Below are positions 27,990 through 42,900 of a stretch of DNA of 64,000 nucleotides, piece by piece. Where the stretch lies: assembly GCA_950097015.1 (NCBI GenBank), contig CATNEN010000032.1, positions 1,116,001-1,180,000 on the forward strand, given 5' to 3'. The notes beneath the pieces were generated by a model. The model did no database searches, had not been told where the DNA came from, and saw only the letters and a list, made by a program, of their open reading frames with translations. How positions within the stretch are numbered: position 1 is the stretch's first letter; each line of letters starts with the position of its first letter. A program made the position numbers and the translations under genes. The DNA comes from Macrostomum hystrix (lineage: Eukaryota; Platyhelminthes; Macrostomidae).

Positions 27990-30900
27990 CTAATTTATGA
28001 CATAATCCTCGCCAACAACCCGCTCCGGCAGAGTGGCTACTGGCGGCAGCGGAGCCAGCGCGGGCTCAGCCAGGCTGTGCGTGATGTCGAACAGTGATTG
28101 GTCATCGGTGGCCAGCTGGCTCTCAAAGAAGCCGGACTCCGGCGGCGGGCAGGTCGAGGTGAAATTCTCCTCCGTCACTAGGGGCGCCGGTCGGTGGCTT
28201 TTGTAGCCGCCGCGGCCGCCGCTGACAGCGCTTGAGCTGTCGTCTCGCGTTGTTGACAAAAACGGCTGCGAATCATCGTCACAATAGCCACTGCCTCCGC
28301 CGCCACCGCCGCCGGCGCAGCCGACGCCGCTGCCGCCAGCCGCGGAGTTCTTGCACATCGGAGACAGTTCGGAAACGCCGGTGGTGTTGCTGTTGTTGTT
28401 CCGGCGTCGAAGGCTCAGGCGGCGGAGCAGGTTGATGAAGGATGGGATGCTGCCACCGCTGCCGCTGCCGCTGTTGGAACTCTGGATGAAGCGAGTGTCA
28501 GGTTCAAGGAGACATCTCCGCTGCTGCATTTGCTGCATTGCGTCGTTAACAGTTTTTTCCTGCTCTGACACTAGCTTTCACACCTCCATCGAATCTTCAC
28601 ACCCCAACTCTTTCTAATCTTTACACCTCTATATAACCTTCCCACCTCTTTCTTTTTAGTTATCTTTCTTATACTTACTTTTACTAACTTAACTATATTA
28701 CTAATATTTTAACTTACTTCTAATCTTTAAACCTCTTTCTAATCTTTAAACCTCTTTCTAATCTTTAAACCTCTTTCTAATCTTTAAACCTCTTTCTAAT
28801 CTTTAAACCTCTTTCTAATCTTTAAACCTCTTTCTAATCTATAAACCTCTTTCTAATCTTTAAACCTCTTTCTAATCTTTAAACCTCTTTCTAATCTTTA
28901 AACCTCTTTCTAATCTTTAAACCTCTTTCTAATCTTTAAACCTCTTTCTAATCTTTAAACCTCTTTCTAATCTTTAAACCTCTTTCTAATCTTAACGCCA
29001 CTAATTAACCCTTCCCACATCTTTCTAATCTTAACGCCACTAATTAACCCTTCAAACCTCTTTCTAATCTTAACGCCATTAATCAACCCTTCACACCTCT
29101 TTCTAATCCTAACGCCACTAATTAACCCTTCACATCTTTTTCTAATCTTAACGCCACTAATTAACCCTTCCCACATCTTTCTAATCTTAACGCCACTAAT
29201 TAACCCTTCAAACCTCTTTCTAATCTTAACGCCATTAATCAACCCTTCACACCTCTTTCTAATCCTAACGCCACTAATTAACCCTTCACATCTTTTTCTA
29301 ATCTTAACGCCACAAATTAACCCTTCACATCTCTTTCTAATCTTAACGCCACTAATTAACCCTTCAAACCTCTTTCTAATCTTAACGGCACTAATTAACC
29401 CTTCACACCTCTTTCTAATCTTTAAACCTCTTTCTAATCTTTAAACCTCTTTCTAATCTTTAAACCTCTTTCTAATCTTAACGCCACTAATTAACCCTTC
29501 CCACATCTTTCTAATCTTAACGCCACTAATTAACCCTTCACACATCTTTCTAATCTTAACGCCACTAATTAACCCTTTAAACCTCTTTCTAATCTTAACG
29601 CCACTAATTAACCCTTCACACCTCTTTCTAATCCTAACGCCACTAATTAACCCTTCACACCTCTTTCTAATCTTAACGCCACTAATTAACCCTTCAAACC
29701 TCTCTCTAATCTTAATGCCACTAATTAACCCTTCACACATCTTTCTAATCTTAACGCCACTAATTAACCCTTCACATTTCTCTTTCTAATCTTAACGCCA
29801 CTAATTAACCCTTCACATCTCTTTCTAATCTTAACGCCACTAATTAACCCTTCACACCTCTTTCTAATCCTAACGCCATTAATTAACCCTTCAAACCTCT
29901 TTCTAATCCTAACGCCACTAATTAACCCTTCAAACCTCTTTCTAATCTTAACGCCACTAATTAACCCTTCACACCTCTTTCTAATCCTAACGCCATTAAT
30001 CAACCCTTCACACCTCTTTCTAATCTTAACGCCACTAATTAACCCTTCACACCTCTTTCTAATCTTAACGCCACTAATTAACCCTTCACACCTCTTTCTA
30101 ATCTTAACGCCACTAATTAACCCTTTAAACCTCTCTCTAATCTTAATGCCACTAATTAACCCTTCACACATCTTTCTAATCTTAACGCCATTAATTAACC
30201 CTTCAAACCTCTTTCTAATCCTAACGCCATTAATCAACCCTTCACACCTCTTTCTAATCTTAACGCCACTAATTAACCCTTCACACCTCTTTCTAATCTT
30301 AACGCCACTAATTAACCCTTCACACCTCTTTCTAATCTTAACGCCACTAATTAACCCTTTAAACCTCTCTCTAATCTTAATGCCACTAATTAACCCTTCA
30401 CACATCTTTCTAATCTTAACGCCACTAATTAACCCTTCACATTTCTCTTCCTAATCTTAACGCCACTAATTAACCCTTCACACCTCTTTCTAATCCTAAC
30501 GCCATTAATTAACCCTTCAAACCTCTCTCTAATCTTAATGCCACTAATTAACCCTTTACACATCTTTCTAATCTTAACGCCACTAATTAACCCTTCACAT
30601 CTCTTTCTAATCTTAACGCCACTAATTAACCCTTCACACCTCTTTCTAATCCTAACGCCATTAATTAACCCTTCAAACCTCTTTCTAATCCTAACGCCAC
30701 TAATTAACCCTTCAAACCTCTTTCTAATCTTAACGCCACTAATTAACCCTTCACACCTCTTTCTAATCCTAACGCCACTAATTAACCCTTCACACCTCTT
30801 TCTAATCTTAACGCCACTAATTAACCCTTCACACCCTCAGCCCCTCACCTTATTGTTTCCACCCGGAGTGACCTTGGCCTTCCTGCCCGCAGCCGCGGCA

Positions 30901-33900
30901 TTCTTCGACTGGCTGGAGCCGCCGGTGCCGCTCATCCTGGCGTGCCTCCTGTTCTGCAGCCAGGCCCTGAGGCACTGCGGAGTGCAGCGGCTCTGCATCA
31001 GGCACTTCTCCCAGCCGTCGCGGATGCGATCGTGGGCGAAGATTTGCGTGAAGAAGATGAAGCAGCCCTGCAGGCCGTTCAGCAGCGTGAAGGCATAGTG
31101 GACAGCCACAAACAGGTGGGTGTGGGCAAAGTAGAACACCAGCCCTAACAGCCAGGTTAGGCCCAGCAGGCCAGCCAGGGTCACTGACAATTTCACCTGG
31201 CGGCGCAGGTAAGGCAGCAGGTCGGGATTCGGACACCTCACAGCGTCGCGCTGAGTAAGTTTGACCAGGACTATAATGAATACGAACAGATTGGCCAAGC
31301 ACACCAGCAGCATGGGAGCCAAGAATGCGTAGTTTGTGCCGAGTTCCTCAGACAGCCAGCACGCCTTCGGCTGCGGCACCGCCGGTGAGTCGGAGTCCAA
31401 GCTGGGCGACTCAAGCTGAATCAGCTGCTGATGACGCAGGCCGGCCGTGATGGCAACGATGATGGCCGGAGCCAGGTAGCTAAGCAGGCAGTAGTGCTGG
31501 AATTTCACCTGCGGAGATGGCAGTAGTGGGCTGGGATTTGCCACTCTACTTTTCTGATCTGGCACTCTACCTTTATGATCTGTCACTCTACCTTAGTTAT
31601 CTGTCACTCTACCTTTAAGATCTGTCACTCTACCTTTATGATCTGTCACTCTACCTTTATGATCTGTCACTCTACCTTTATGATCTGTCACTCTACCTTT
31701 ATGATCTGTCACTCTACCTTAGTTATCTGTCACTCTACCTTTATGATCTGTCACTCTACCTTTATGATCTGTCACTCTACCTTAGTTATCTGTCACTCTA
31801 CCTTTATGATCTGTCACTCTACCTTTATGATCTGTCACTCTACCTTTATGATCTGTCACTCTACCTTACTTATCTGTCACTCTACCATTCTGAAATGCCA
31901 CTCTACCTTTCTGATCTGTCTGTAACTCTACCTTTATGATCTGCCACTCTACCTTTACTCTCACTCTCACTGCCCAATCTGTCACTCTCACTGCCCAATC
32001 TGTCACTCTCACTGCCTAATCTGTCACTCTCACTGCCCAATCTGCCACTCTCACTGCCCAATCTGTCACTCTCACTGCCCAATCTGTCACTCTCACTGCC
32101 CAATCTGTCACTCTCACTGCCCAATCTGTCACTCACACTGCCCAATCTGTCACTCGCACTGCCCAATCTGTCACTCTCACTGCCTAATCTGTCACTCTCA
32201 CTGCCCAATCTGTCACTCTCACTGCCCAATCTGTCACTCTCACTGCCCAATCTGTCACTCTCACTGCCCAATCTGTCACTCTCACTGCCCAATCTGTCAC
32301 TCTCACTGCCCAATCTGTCACTCTCACTGCCCAATCTGTCACTCGCACTGCCCAATCTGTCACTCTCACTGCCTAATCTGTCACTCTCACTGCCCAATCT
32401 GTCACTCTCACTGCCCAATCTGTCACTCGCACTGCCCAATCTGTCACTCTCACTGCCTAATCTGTCACTCTCACTGCCCAATCAATCTGTGATACCTTGC
32501 CGAAGGCGGAGTCGACGCCGGGCAGCACAATGATGAGGCTCTTGGCGTACATGATGCCCTCGCAGAGCAGCCAGAAGAACACGCACAGCAGGGCGTACAG
32601 GGTGAGGCCGGAGAGTATCTGGCAGCCCAGGTGGCCCAGAGCTGTCGGGGGATTAAATCCTAGCAGGTACAAAGCGTGCGCAACCAGTAGAGCGAAGCAT
32701 AGGCTGTGATGCACCCGGTGGAGAGTGACCACAGATTTGTCAGCCAGGGGACCGCGAAGCTTGATGGCCAAGTAGGTGATGTTGGTGACCAGCAGGCAGG
32801 CGATGGAGGCGCCAAGGCAAATGTAGGTCAGCACTCGCAGGGCCGTGGAGTGCAGGCGCCACAGGCGGTGGGTCTCGGGTCCTAGCCAGGTGGTGCCGGG
32901 CAGTACAACCGCGGCGAAGCTGGTGAGGTGCTCGCAGCTGCAAGCTGTCTGACTGGCGTCTGACAGTTCGGCCACCGGACGGCAGCCGCGCTCGGAGAGT
33001 GAGGCGTCGGCCTCGAGGAAGACGCAGCGACGCTGGGAGGCGCCAATCTGAGCATCGGCGAGGTGGGGCAGCAGGAGGAGGACGCGAACCGGTGAGGTGA
33101 GGCGGGCCCCGCTGTCCGCGGAGTACAGAGTGGCCTGAACAATCTGCGACGCCACGGGTCGGCCGGCGTTGCCTAGGCGACGAATCAAGCCAGGCAGGTT
33201 GACAACGCAGGTTACCATGGAGACAGGCGGAGAAGCGAACGCGTTGGCGGGCGCCGAGTCGATTAGATTGACTTTGACGGCTGCAGAGTTGGAGTGCATT
33301 GTTGCTGAGCCGGACTTCACGCGGCGGACGGACATGGCTGCGCGGAGGAGAGGGTGTGGGCGGCGATCGATAACCAGGCTGAAGTGTACACTGGGGAATG
33401 GGTGGCAGAGCGGTTAACACGTCTGCCTCTCGCACCAAGGTCCCAAGTTCGATTTCACGGCAAGGCCTCAATAATTTGGGGCGCAGCCGCGGAGAGAAGG
33501 CTTGGGGGCTTGTCGTGCAATTTACGCCCTTGAAGGCCAACCTCCAAGGAACAGTGAGAGTGTGCACTGCCTGACGATGAGAAAGTCAGGACAGATGTAC
33601 ACACCTGTGTGAGCGCATGCCTGCGTACAGTACAGTCAGCGAAATGGGCAGAATTGCATCCTTGCTGGGTCTGGTGTCACCAAATGATTTTCCATTGCCT
33701 GCAGCCCTCCTGCAATTATTATTATTATGGGGCTCAATGTACATTAAAGCGTTGTCCTGAATGTACATTAAATATTGGAGTGGATGTACATTAAATAATT
33801 GACCTGAATGTACATTTAATATTGGAGTGGATGTACATAAAAAGTAGAAAGATCACGCTATTTCCCTCCTCTGGCTAAAGACAAGGAATTTCAAATACCC

Positions 33901-36900
33901 ACTGCCTACTTCATGAAAGTCGATCATTACGGATCAGTCGAATGCTCCGCCCTGTACGATGAAGACTAACGGAAAATGTTCTGTGTTCGTGTTCTGCATT
34001 TTAAAGGCGATCGGTTGAATATTTTGGGAAATACAGTGAAAATGGGGTTTTTTAAAATACCCCCAGTGTTCTTGCTTCTCTTGTTAAGGAATGGCGCTGA
34101 AAGTGCATTGAGGAATTGGGTCTATATTAGAAACTGAACTAGTAAAAACAATTGCTTTTTAAATTTACATCGGTAAAAATATACTACTAATATACAACTT
34201 ATATTATCTAGCAGTAATATAAACGCGCATTTAATAGATTTTTTTGTAGAACTCAAAACTGTCAGAAAAGCCAGAGCATAAGGGTTAATATGATTCAAAT
34301 ATATGTTAATACTGATCGCAAGCGCTGGCATGTTCGTTTTAAATTTCCGAAATTCGTAAAAGCCAAAAAGTGACTCTCCGCGCACAGATTTAGAATAAAC
34401 ACAGAAGACAAGTTGCAGACAAGATGCAAGTTGCAGAAATTCAAGAAAAGTCTGCAAGATCTGCGTAACATTTGACGAAAATATTTATTGCTTCGGGAAA
34501 AAGCCTTCGCCTGTTTTTATTGCTGTTTAATTTATCATTAGCAATACTTGGGGTTTCTAAAAGAAAATTACGACACAATGTACATTAATGTCCACATATA
34601 CCAATGAACATCAACTTTATCTTTATTTCTACATAGTGCACATAGTCAATAATGTACATCTTAAACAATGGAAATCAACAAAATGCACACTCCAACATAA
34701 TTTGCATTCCTACCAAGTTAGTTATCGAATGTACATGGCGATCGAATGTACATGGCTATCGAATGTACATGGCTATCGAATGTACATGGCTATCGAATGT
34801 ACATGGCTATCGAATGTACATAGCTATCGAATGTACATGGCTATCGAATGTACATGGCTATCGAATGTACATAGCTATTGAATGTTTATGCCTATCGAAT
34901 GTACATAGCTATCTAATGCACATTACTAACGAATATACATGAACTCAATACTCACCAATGGCTCGCGAGCCGATGTCAACCTCGGGTACGGCGAACTGCA
35001 GTCCTCGGCCCAAGCTGTCCAGCGCTCGCATCACCGCTCCGGCCGCTTTTGCGAGTCTCCGTTCGTCGCCCTCGCCGTCTTTGCCAGCTTCGTCTTTGCT
35101 TTCGCCTTCGCCGTCTGGCAAATTGGCCGACCAGACCTCTTTGGTGGCGAATGCGGTCACTCCGTCGAGCAGAACCGAGACGGTCTGGCGAAGCTCGCCG
35201 GCCGGAGTCGCCGTGATGTTGTCGCACGCGGAGGCGGCCTCCAGCTCCAGCAAGTCGGCGAAGCGCGAAGCCTCGGTGGCGTTCTTGAATTCGCTGGCGT
35301 TAGCGAAACGGCTGAGCACCTGCGCGATCACTGACGAGTTCCGTGTCTCAGCCAGCTGCAATGGGGGTTTCCATTGTGCTTTGATTACTAGCAATCAAAA
35401 ACAAGGTCTGGTCAGTTTGTATTTAAAGGACATATACTTTTTAGATAACAAGTTAGCCAAACTACGAGCGTATACTAGCCAGTCAGAGTGTACATCAGTG
35501 CTTGCCAGAATGTACATCGATACAAGCCAGAATGTACATCAGTGCTAGCCAGACTGTATATTCATGCTTTGACTTACTTGACTTAGCGGCAGGGAGCCTC
35601 CATGACGGACGCAGCGAGAATATATATGCTATCCAGTCATCCAGTCAATCATGCTAGCCAGAATGTACATCCATGCTAGCCAGAATTTACATCCATGCTA
35701 GCCAGAATGTACATCCATGCTAGCCAGAATGTACATCCATGCTAGCCAGAATGTACATCCATGCTAGCCAGAATGTACATCCATGCTAGCCAGAATGTAC
35801 ATCCATGCTAGCCAGAATGTAACACCCGTAACTAAATTAGACAGAGAGTAAAAAACTAAAATAAGCTAGAAGAAGGGTGCAATCAAACTTGAAGAGAAGA
35901 AACACTCGAAGAAATTGAAGACAAGCTAGTTTATTTCAAAGAATTCAAGAAGAAAGCTGTACACAATCTTAAAATGGAAGCAGCTTTCCTATTTAAGATG
36001 CACACAAGCGAGCCATTAACATCTGGAACAACAACGCCCTAAAAATTCCTCTCGCCAAAGAAATTGCGTCAAAACGACAAAGGGCTGGCCGAATATAGAT
36101 CACAGACCACCTCTGGGCAGGGCGAATGCACCGCGGGCAGTTTTACATTCGCCTCAATTTGCACCAACAGTACAGTAAGTCATTCCCATCCTGGCCCAAC
36201 CTTACCGACAAATTAATTACATTTCCTAACTAGATCCCATCCTTCAACCCGATGGGAAAATAATCCCCTCCAGCTACAACCGGCAACAAGCTTCCGCACT
36301 AATGGCCATAAAACTTATCCCACTTCACTCACCTGACACGCTGAAAACGAGGTCAATGTGGGTGAGTGTGGCATAAAAATTCCACAGAAATTTCTTCCCA
36401 ATAGAGCAGCCAAGAATTCTTCCTTTCTTTGTTAAACTCCTGCCCAACTAATAGCAGGTGGGGATGCAAAAGATCTGGGAACAGGTTCCCTTTACAGGCC
36501 GGGGAAAACTGATATTCCATAGACAGACAGGGGAGGCGGGATGGCCAAGTGTTAGTTACCAGCATATAAATCCGAAAGTTTATAATAAAAGCACGAAATT
36601 TTAGAATTAAAACCCGAAAGTTTATAATTGAAACTCGAAAGATTACTGTTTAAAATACAAAAGTTTATAATACTTCAATATTTGCAGTTTTATCTGCAGG
36701 TTAAAGCAGGTCAAATGTAACTTATCGCTTGTCTCTGCCTACGGGACTACCTAACTTATCAAGGCAATAAAGGGATGGGACAGCTTGTAACATAATATAA
36801 TCAACTGATTTAACATTAACTAAACCCAGCTTGCTGATATACAAAGGGACCAAAATAAATATAAGTCCCTTTACTGCTAAACACGAACCTAGTAGAAAGT

Positions 36901-39900
36901 GGAAACTTAACCACCGGGGCACCAAAAACCCCAAATCCTTTTTGGCTTTTTATGTTTTTTATACATCGGACACACTGCAAATGCATTATCGGTTGTGTTA
37001 GTGATTTCTCGTTTAGGCCACAATATCTACTGTGGAGAGAATAGCTGAAGAAATAGATAGACTGACAATCACAAACATACTCACAATATCTGAAACAATG
37101 ACTATGTCTGATAGACTTAAAACATATGAAAAAAGTGACAACATCTGACTGACTGACCATATTTGACAGAATGATAATGTCTGACAATCTGCAAAAGTGA
37201 CAAACTGACAAAGTGACAATCTGACAAAGTGACAATCTGCAAAAGTGACAAACTGCAAAAGTGACAATCTGACAAAGTGACAATCTGACAAAGTGACAAT
37301 CTGACAAAGTGACAATCTGACAAAGTGACAATCTACAAAGGTGACAATCTGCAAAAGTGACAATCTGCAAAAGTGACAATCTGACAAAGTGACAATCTGA
37401 CAAAGTGACAACATCTGACTGACTGACCATATTTGACAGAATGATAATGTCTGACAATCTGCAAAAGTGACAAACTGACAAAGTGACAATCTGACAAAGT
37501 GACAATCTACAAAAGTGACAATCTGCAAAAGTGACAATCTGCAAAAGTGACAATCTGCAAAAGTGACAATCTGACAAAGTGACAATCTGACAAAGTGACA
37601 ACATCTGACTGACTGACCATATTTGACAGAATGATAATGTCTGACAATCTGCAAAAGTGACAAACTGACAAAGTGACAATCTGCAAAAGTGACAATCTGC
37701 AAAAGTGACAATCTGCAAAAGTGACAAACTGACAAAGTGACAATCTGCAAAAGTGACAATCTGCAAAAGTGACAATCTGCAAATGTGACAATCTGCAAAT
37801 GTGACAATCTGACAAAGTGACAATCTGACAAAGTGACAATCTGACAAAGTGACAATCTGACAAAGTGACAATCTGACAAAGTGACAATCTGACAAAGTGA
37901 CAATCTGACAAAGTGACAATCTGAGTAATGGATGTACAATGTATGGAAAGTAATGAAAAAATTACTTCTGAAAATTATTAAAATGAATGTGTGAATTACC
38001 CAAACTCAAATCGTGAAGTCATGTGCTTGGTGCCATAAATTCCCAGGTGAGTTATTATTTAACCCTGTTACTTATCAAATTCGCTTCACCTAGCAGCTTC
38101 CTGCGCAGGTGCAGTATCCGGTAGTTGCTACGCAGCTAAAATACTTAAAACTGAATTCCATCTGAATGAGCTGCAACAATATCGTCAATGGTCTATATTG
38201 AGCTAGCCCGTGTCAAAAGCTTATCGCTGTGCTCAGAAGGAATCTCCACCCGCATACAGAAATGCTATTCCTTGAAAAAGTACTTATTTGACTTGTTTAC
38301 ACGGCGATAATAACAACTCACAATGGCTACGCAGGAAGCTTAACTCCATCCCAGTTCCGGATGGTCGCCTCAAATCAAAATTTATGAGATCTTTTAAGTT
38401 CAATATCACACTGATTTCTCACTACAATGAACAATGTTCCTGTACGTTCCTGCCCTGGTCTATCTACCAATGCTGTCTCCACTTCCCTCCTACCCTCTGC
38501 CATTGTCGCTCTACCCCTCTGCCATTGTCGCTCTACCCCTCTGCCATTGTCGCTCTACCCCTCTGCCATTGTCGCTCTACCCCTCTGCCATTGTCGCTCT
38601 ACCCCTCTGCCATTGTCGCTCTACCCCTCTGCCATTGTCGCTCTACCCCTCTGCCATTGTCGCTCTACCCCTCTGCCACTGTCTCTCTACCCCTCTGCCA
38701 TTGTCGCTCTACCCCTCTGCCATTGTCTCTCTAACCCTCTGCCATTGTCTCTCTACCCCTCTGCCATTGTCGCTCTACCCCTCTGCCACTGTCTCTCTAC
38801 CCCTCTGCCATTGTCTCTCTAACCCTCTGCCATTGTCTCTCTACCCCTCTGCCATTGTCGCTCTACCCCTCTGCCATTGTCACTCTACCCCTCTGCCACT
38901 GTCTCTCTACCCCTCTGCCATTGTCTCTCTAACCCTCTGCCATTGTCTCTCTACCCCTCTGCCATTGTCGCTCTACCCCTCTGCCATTGTCACTCTACCC
39001 CTCTGCCACTGTCTCTCTACCCCTCTGCCATTGTCTCTCTACCCCTCTGCCATTGTCTCTCTACCCCTCTGCCACTGTCTCTCTACCCCTCTGCCATTGT
39101 CTCTCTACCCCTCTGCCACTGTCTCTCTACCCCTCTGCCATTGTCTCTCTACCCCTCTGCCATTGTCTCTCTACCCCTCTGCCATTGTCTCTCTACCACT
39201 TCTCTACTTCTCCTCCATCTCTTCTCTACCGCTCCACCCATCTCTCTACGCCTCCACCCGTCTTTATACCCCATCCACCCGTCTTTCTACCCCTCCACCC
39301 GTCCTTCTATCCCTCCACCCGTCTCTCTACCGCTCCTCCCGTCTCTCTACCTCTCCGCGTTGTCTATCTACCCTCGAATTATTGATTCCCTCACTTGAAT
39401 CTCTCAATGAATTTCTATCCTTAACAGTTTGATCTTCGGACTAATATATGACTCTATCTACTCTAGCCAGCCTTCTAATATTGCCTCACTTTCATTTATT
39501 ATATTATATGCACAAAATAAAATATCACCATATTTCCCGAATCAGCTGGTTATAAGCAAGCCAGATTACAGAAAAAGTCAACTGCCAACCATCTATAATT
39601 TCTAGCTCTAGCAATTTCCAACTATTGGCAATTGCGCATGCAAAAAAAACAGGCCCACATTTGCTACAGCAGCAGCAGCAGCTGGCTCGAGCTGTCAGGC
39701 GGGCACTTAAGAAAAATAGAGAGAATAGAGAAACGAAACGACATGCGAGGCGTCGTGGCAGATAGCTATATATGGCTTGTGGCTGCAATCTGCTGTGTAA
39801 GGTAGGCCAAAATTTACACACCAACCACTCATCCACTGCGCAAAGTATCTTTACAGGCTTGATTTTCTCTGCAACAGACAATACGCACCAGACCGCATGG

Positions 39901-42900
39901 AACAAGTATAAATATTAAATTTCTACATAATTGCACTCCAAGCTGAGATGCTGGGCCAATTAAACTAGCAGGGCACTTGTAACTAATGATTTAACTGCCT
40001 ATATTCTACCTCAGGATACCGCTTGCAACTAATATAATTAGTCGGCCAAATCCACGAGTGGGTAACCTTACACTCAACACACTGAGGGCCAAGGAGACAA
40101 TCCGAATGAAATATCAGGAACGATTGACCCGACAGAGGGGAATGGGGGAACGGGAAGGCTGAGGCAGGAGAGATGAGACAGGAGAGATGAGACAGGAGAG
40201 ATGAGACAGGAGAGATGAGACAGGAGAGATTAGACGGGAGAGATGAGACGGGAGAGATGAGACGGGAGAGATGAGACAGGAGAGATGAGACGGGAGAGAT
40301 GAGACGGGAGAGATTAGACGGGAGAGATGAGACGGGAGAGATGAGACAGGAGAGATGAGACGGGAGAGATGAGACGGGAGAAATGAGAGATGAGAGATTA
40401 GACGGGAGAGATGAGACGGGAGAGATTAGACAGGAGAGATGAGACGGGAGAGATGAGACGGGAGAGATGAGACGGGAGAGATTAGACAGGAGAGATTAGA
40501 CAGGAGAGATGAGACAGGAGAGATTGGACGGGAGAGATGAGACGGGAGAGATGAGACAGGAGAGATGAGACGGGAGAGATGAGACGGGAGAGATGAGACG
40601 GGAGAGATGAGACGGGAGAGATGAGACGGAGAAAATGAGACGGGAGAGGTGACAGATAAGAGAGGAGAGATGAGACAGGAGAGATTAGACAGGAGAGATG
40701 AGAGATGAGAGACGAGAGATGAGACGGGAGAGATGAGACGGGAGAGATGAGACGGGAGAGATGAGACGGGAGAGATGAGACGGAGAAAATGAGACGGGAG
40801 AGATGACAGATAAGAGAGGAGAGATGAGACAGGAGAGATTAGACGGGAGAGATGAGACGGGAGAGATGAGACGGGAGAGATGAGAGGGAAAAAATGAGAC
40901 GGGAGAGATTAGACAGGAGAGATGAGAGATGAGACAGGAGAGATGAGACAGGAGAAATGAGACGGGAGAGATTAGACAGGAGAGATGAGACGGGAGAGAT
41001 GAGACGGGAGAGATTAGACAGGAGAGATGACAGATAAGAGAGGAGAGATGAGACGGGAGAGATGAGACAGGAGAGATGAGAGATGAGAGACGAGAGATGA
41101 GACGGGAGAGATGAGACGGGAGAGATGAGACGGGAGAGATGAGACGCGAGAGATGAGACGGAGAAAATGAGACGGGAGAGATGACAGATAAGAGAGGAGA
41201 GATGAGACAGGAGAGATTAGACGGGAGAGATGAGACGGGAGAGATGAGACAGGAGAGATGAGACGGGAGAGATGAGACGGGAAAAATGAGACGGGAGAGA
41301 TGACAGATAAGAGAGGAGAGATGAGACAGGAGAGATTAGACGGGAGAGATGAGACGGGAGAGATGAGACGGGAGAGATGAGACAGGAGAGATGAGAGATG
41401 AGAGACGAGAGATGAGACAGGAGAGATTAGACAGGAGAGATGAGACAGGAGAGATTGGACGGGAGAGGTGAGACGGGAGAGATGAGACAGGAGAGATGAG
41501 ACGGGAGAGATGAGACGGGAGAGATGAGACGGGAGAGATGAGACGGGAGAGATGAGACGGAGAAAATGAGACGGGAGAGGTGACAGATAAGAGAGGAGAG
41601 ATGAGACAGGAGAGATTAGACAGGAGAGATGAGAGATGAGAGACGAGAGATGAGACGGGAGAGATGAGACGGGAGAGATGAGACGGGAGAGATGAGACGG
41701 GAGAGATGAGACGGAGAAAATGAGACGGGAGAGATGACAGATAAGAGAGGAGAGATGAGACAGGAGAGATTAGACGGGAGAGATGAGACGGGAGAGATGA
41801 GACGGGAGAGATGAGAGGGAAAAAATGAGACGGGAGAGATTAGACAGGAGAGATGAGAGATGAGACAGGAGAGATGAGACAGGAGAAATGAGACGGGAGA
41901 GATTAGACAGGAGAGATGAGACGGGAGAGATGAGACGGGAGAGATTAGACAGGAGAGATGACAGATAAGAGAGGAGAGATGAGACGGGAGAGATGAGACA
42001 GGAGAGATGAGAGATGAGAGACGAGAGATGAGACGGGAGAGATGAGACGGGAGAGATGAGACGGGAGAGATGAGACGGGAGAGATGAGACGGAGAAAATG
42101 AGACGGGAGAGATGACAGATAAGAGAGGAGAGATGAGACAGGAGAGATTAGACGGGAGAGATGAGACGGGAGAGATGAGACAGGAGAGATGAGACGGGAG
42201 AGATGAGACGGGAAAAATGAGACGGGAGAGATGACAGATAAGAGAGGAGAGATGAGACAGGAGAGATTAGACGGGAGAGATGAGACGGGAGAGATGAGAC
42301 GGGAGAGATGAGACAGGAGAGATGAGAGATGAGAGACGAGAGATGAGACAGGAGAGATGAGACAGGAGAGATGAGACAGGAGAAATGAGACGGGAGAGAT
42401 TAGACAGGAGAGATGAGACGGGAGAGATGAGACGGGAGAGATTAGACAGGAGAGATGACAGATAAGAGAGGAGAGATGAGACGGGAGAGATTAGACAGGA
42501 GAGATGAGACAGGAGAGATGAGACGGGAAAAATGAGACGGGAGAGATTAGACAGGAGAGATGAGACAGGAGAGATGAGACAGGGGAGATGAGACAGGAGA
42601 GATGAGAAAGGGGAGAGCTAAAACACGAGAATGTTTATAAAGTAGAGAAGGGAGACTTTAAGATGTCAGGGCTTCGTCTGGTTTAAGAGATTTGAAGGCT
42701 GGCGTTTTCGAAGCGGAGGTTTTTATTAATGTATAACATTTACAAATTGTGTGACTAGCGTGACTAACACTTAGAAATGCCTACGAAGAAAGTTTGACCC
42801 AACTGAGGGAAAAGCGAGTGCAAATAAATAATATGAGCGCACGCCTACACAGACAAAAAACTTCATTTTGGAACTTTATGACTAGTTTACTCATCTCAAA

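Noticed and set aside
28967..30405. [13 protein letters not shown] repeat protein within the adhesion GPCR tail
   Set aside because: The array lies between exons 7 and 8; exon 7 reaches a stop just after its donor, and the 39-bp period alone keeps the frame open.
32740..33567. 275-codon Arg/Pro-rich minus frame
   Set aside because: Out-of-frame shadow of the adhesion GPCR exon 6, which carries the GPS and TM1-3 in the other register.
36816..37939. Minus-strand frames of 367 and 308 codons, Cys/Leu-rich
   Set aside because: Generated by the 16-bp array inside an intron of the adhesion GPCR.
38434..39432. Plus-strand 332-codon frame that looks like a signal peptide plus repeats
   Set aside because: Created by the 22-bp array; open in three frames, antisense to an intron.
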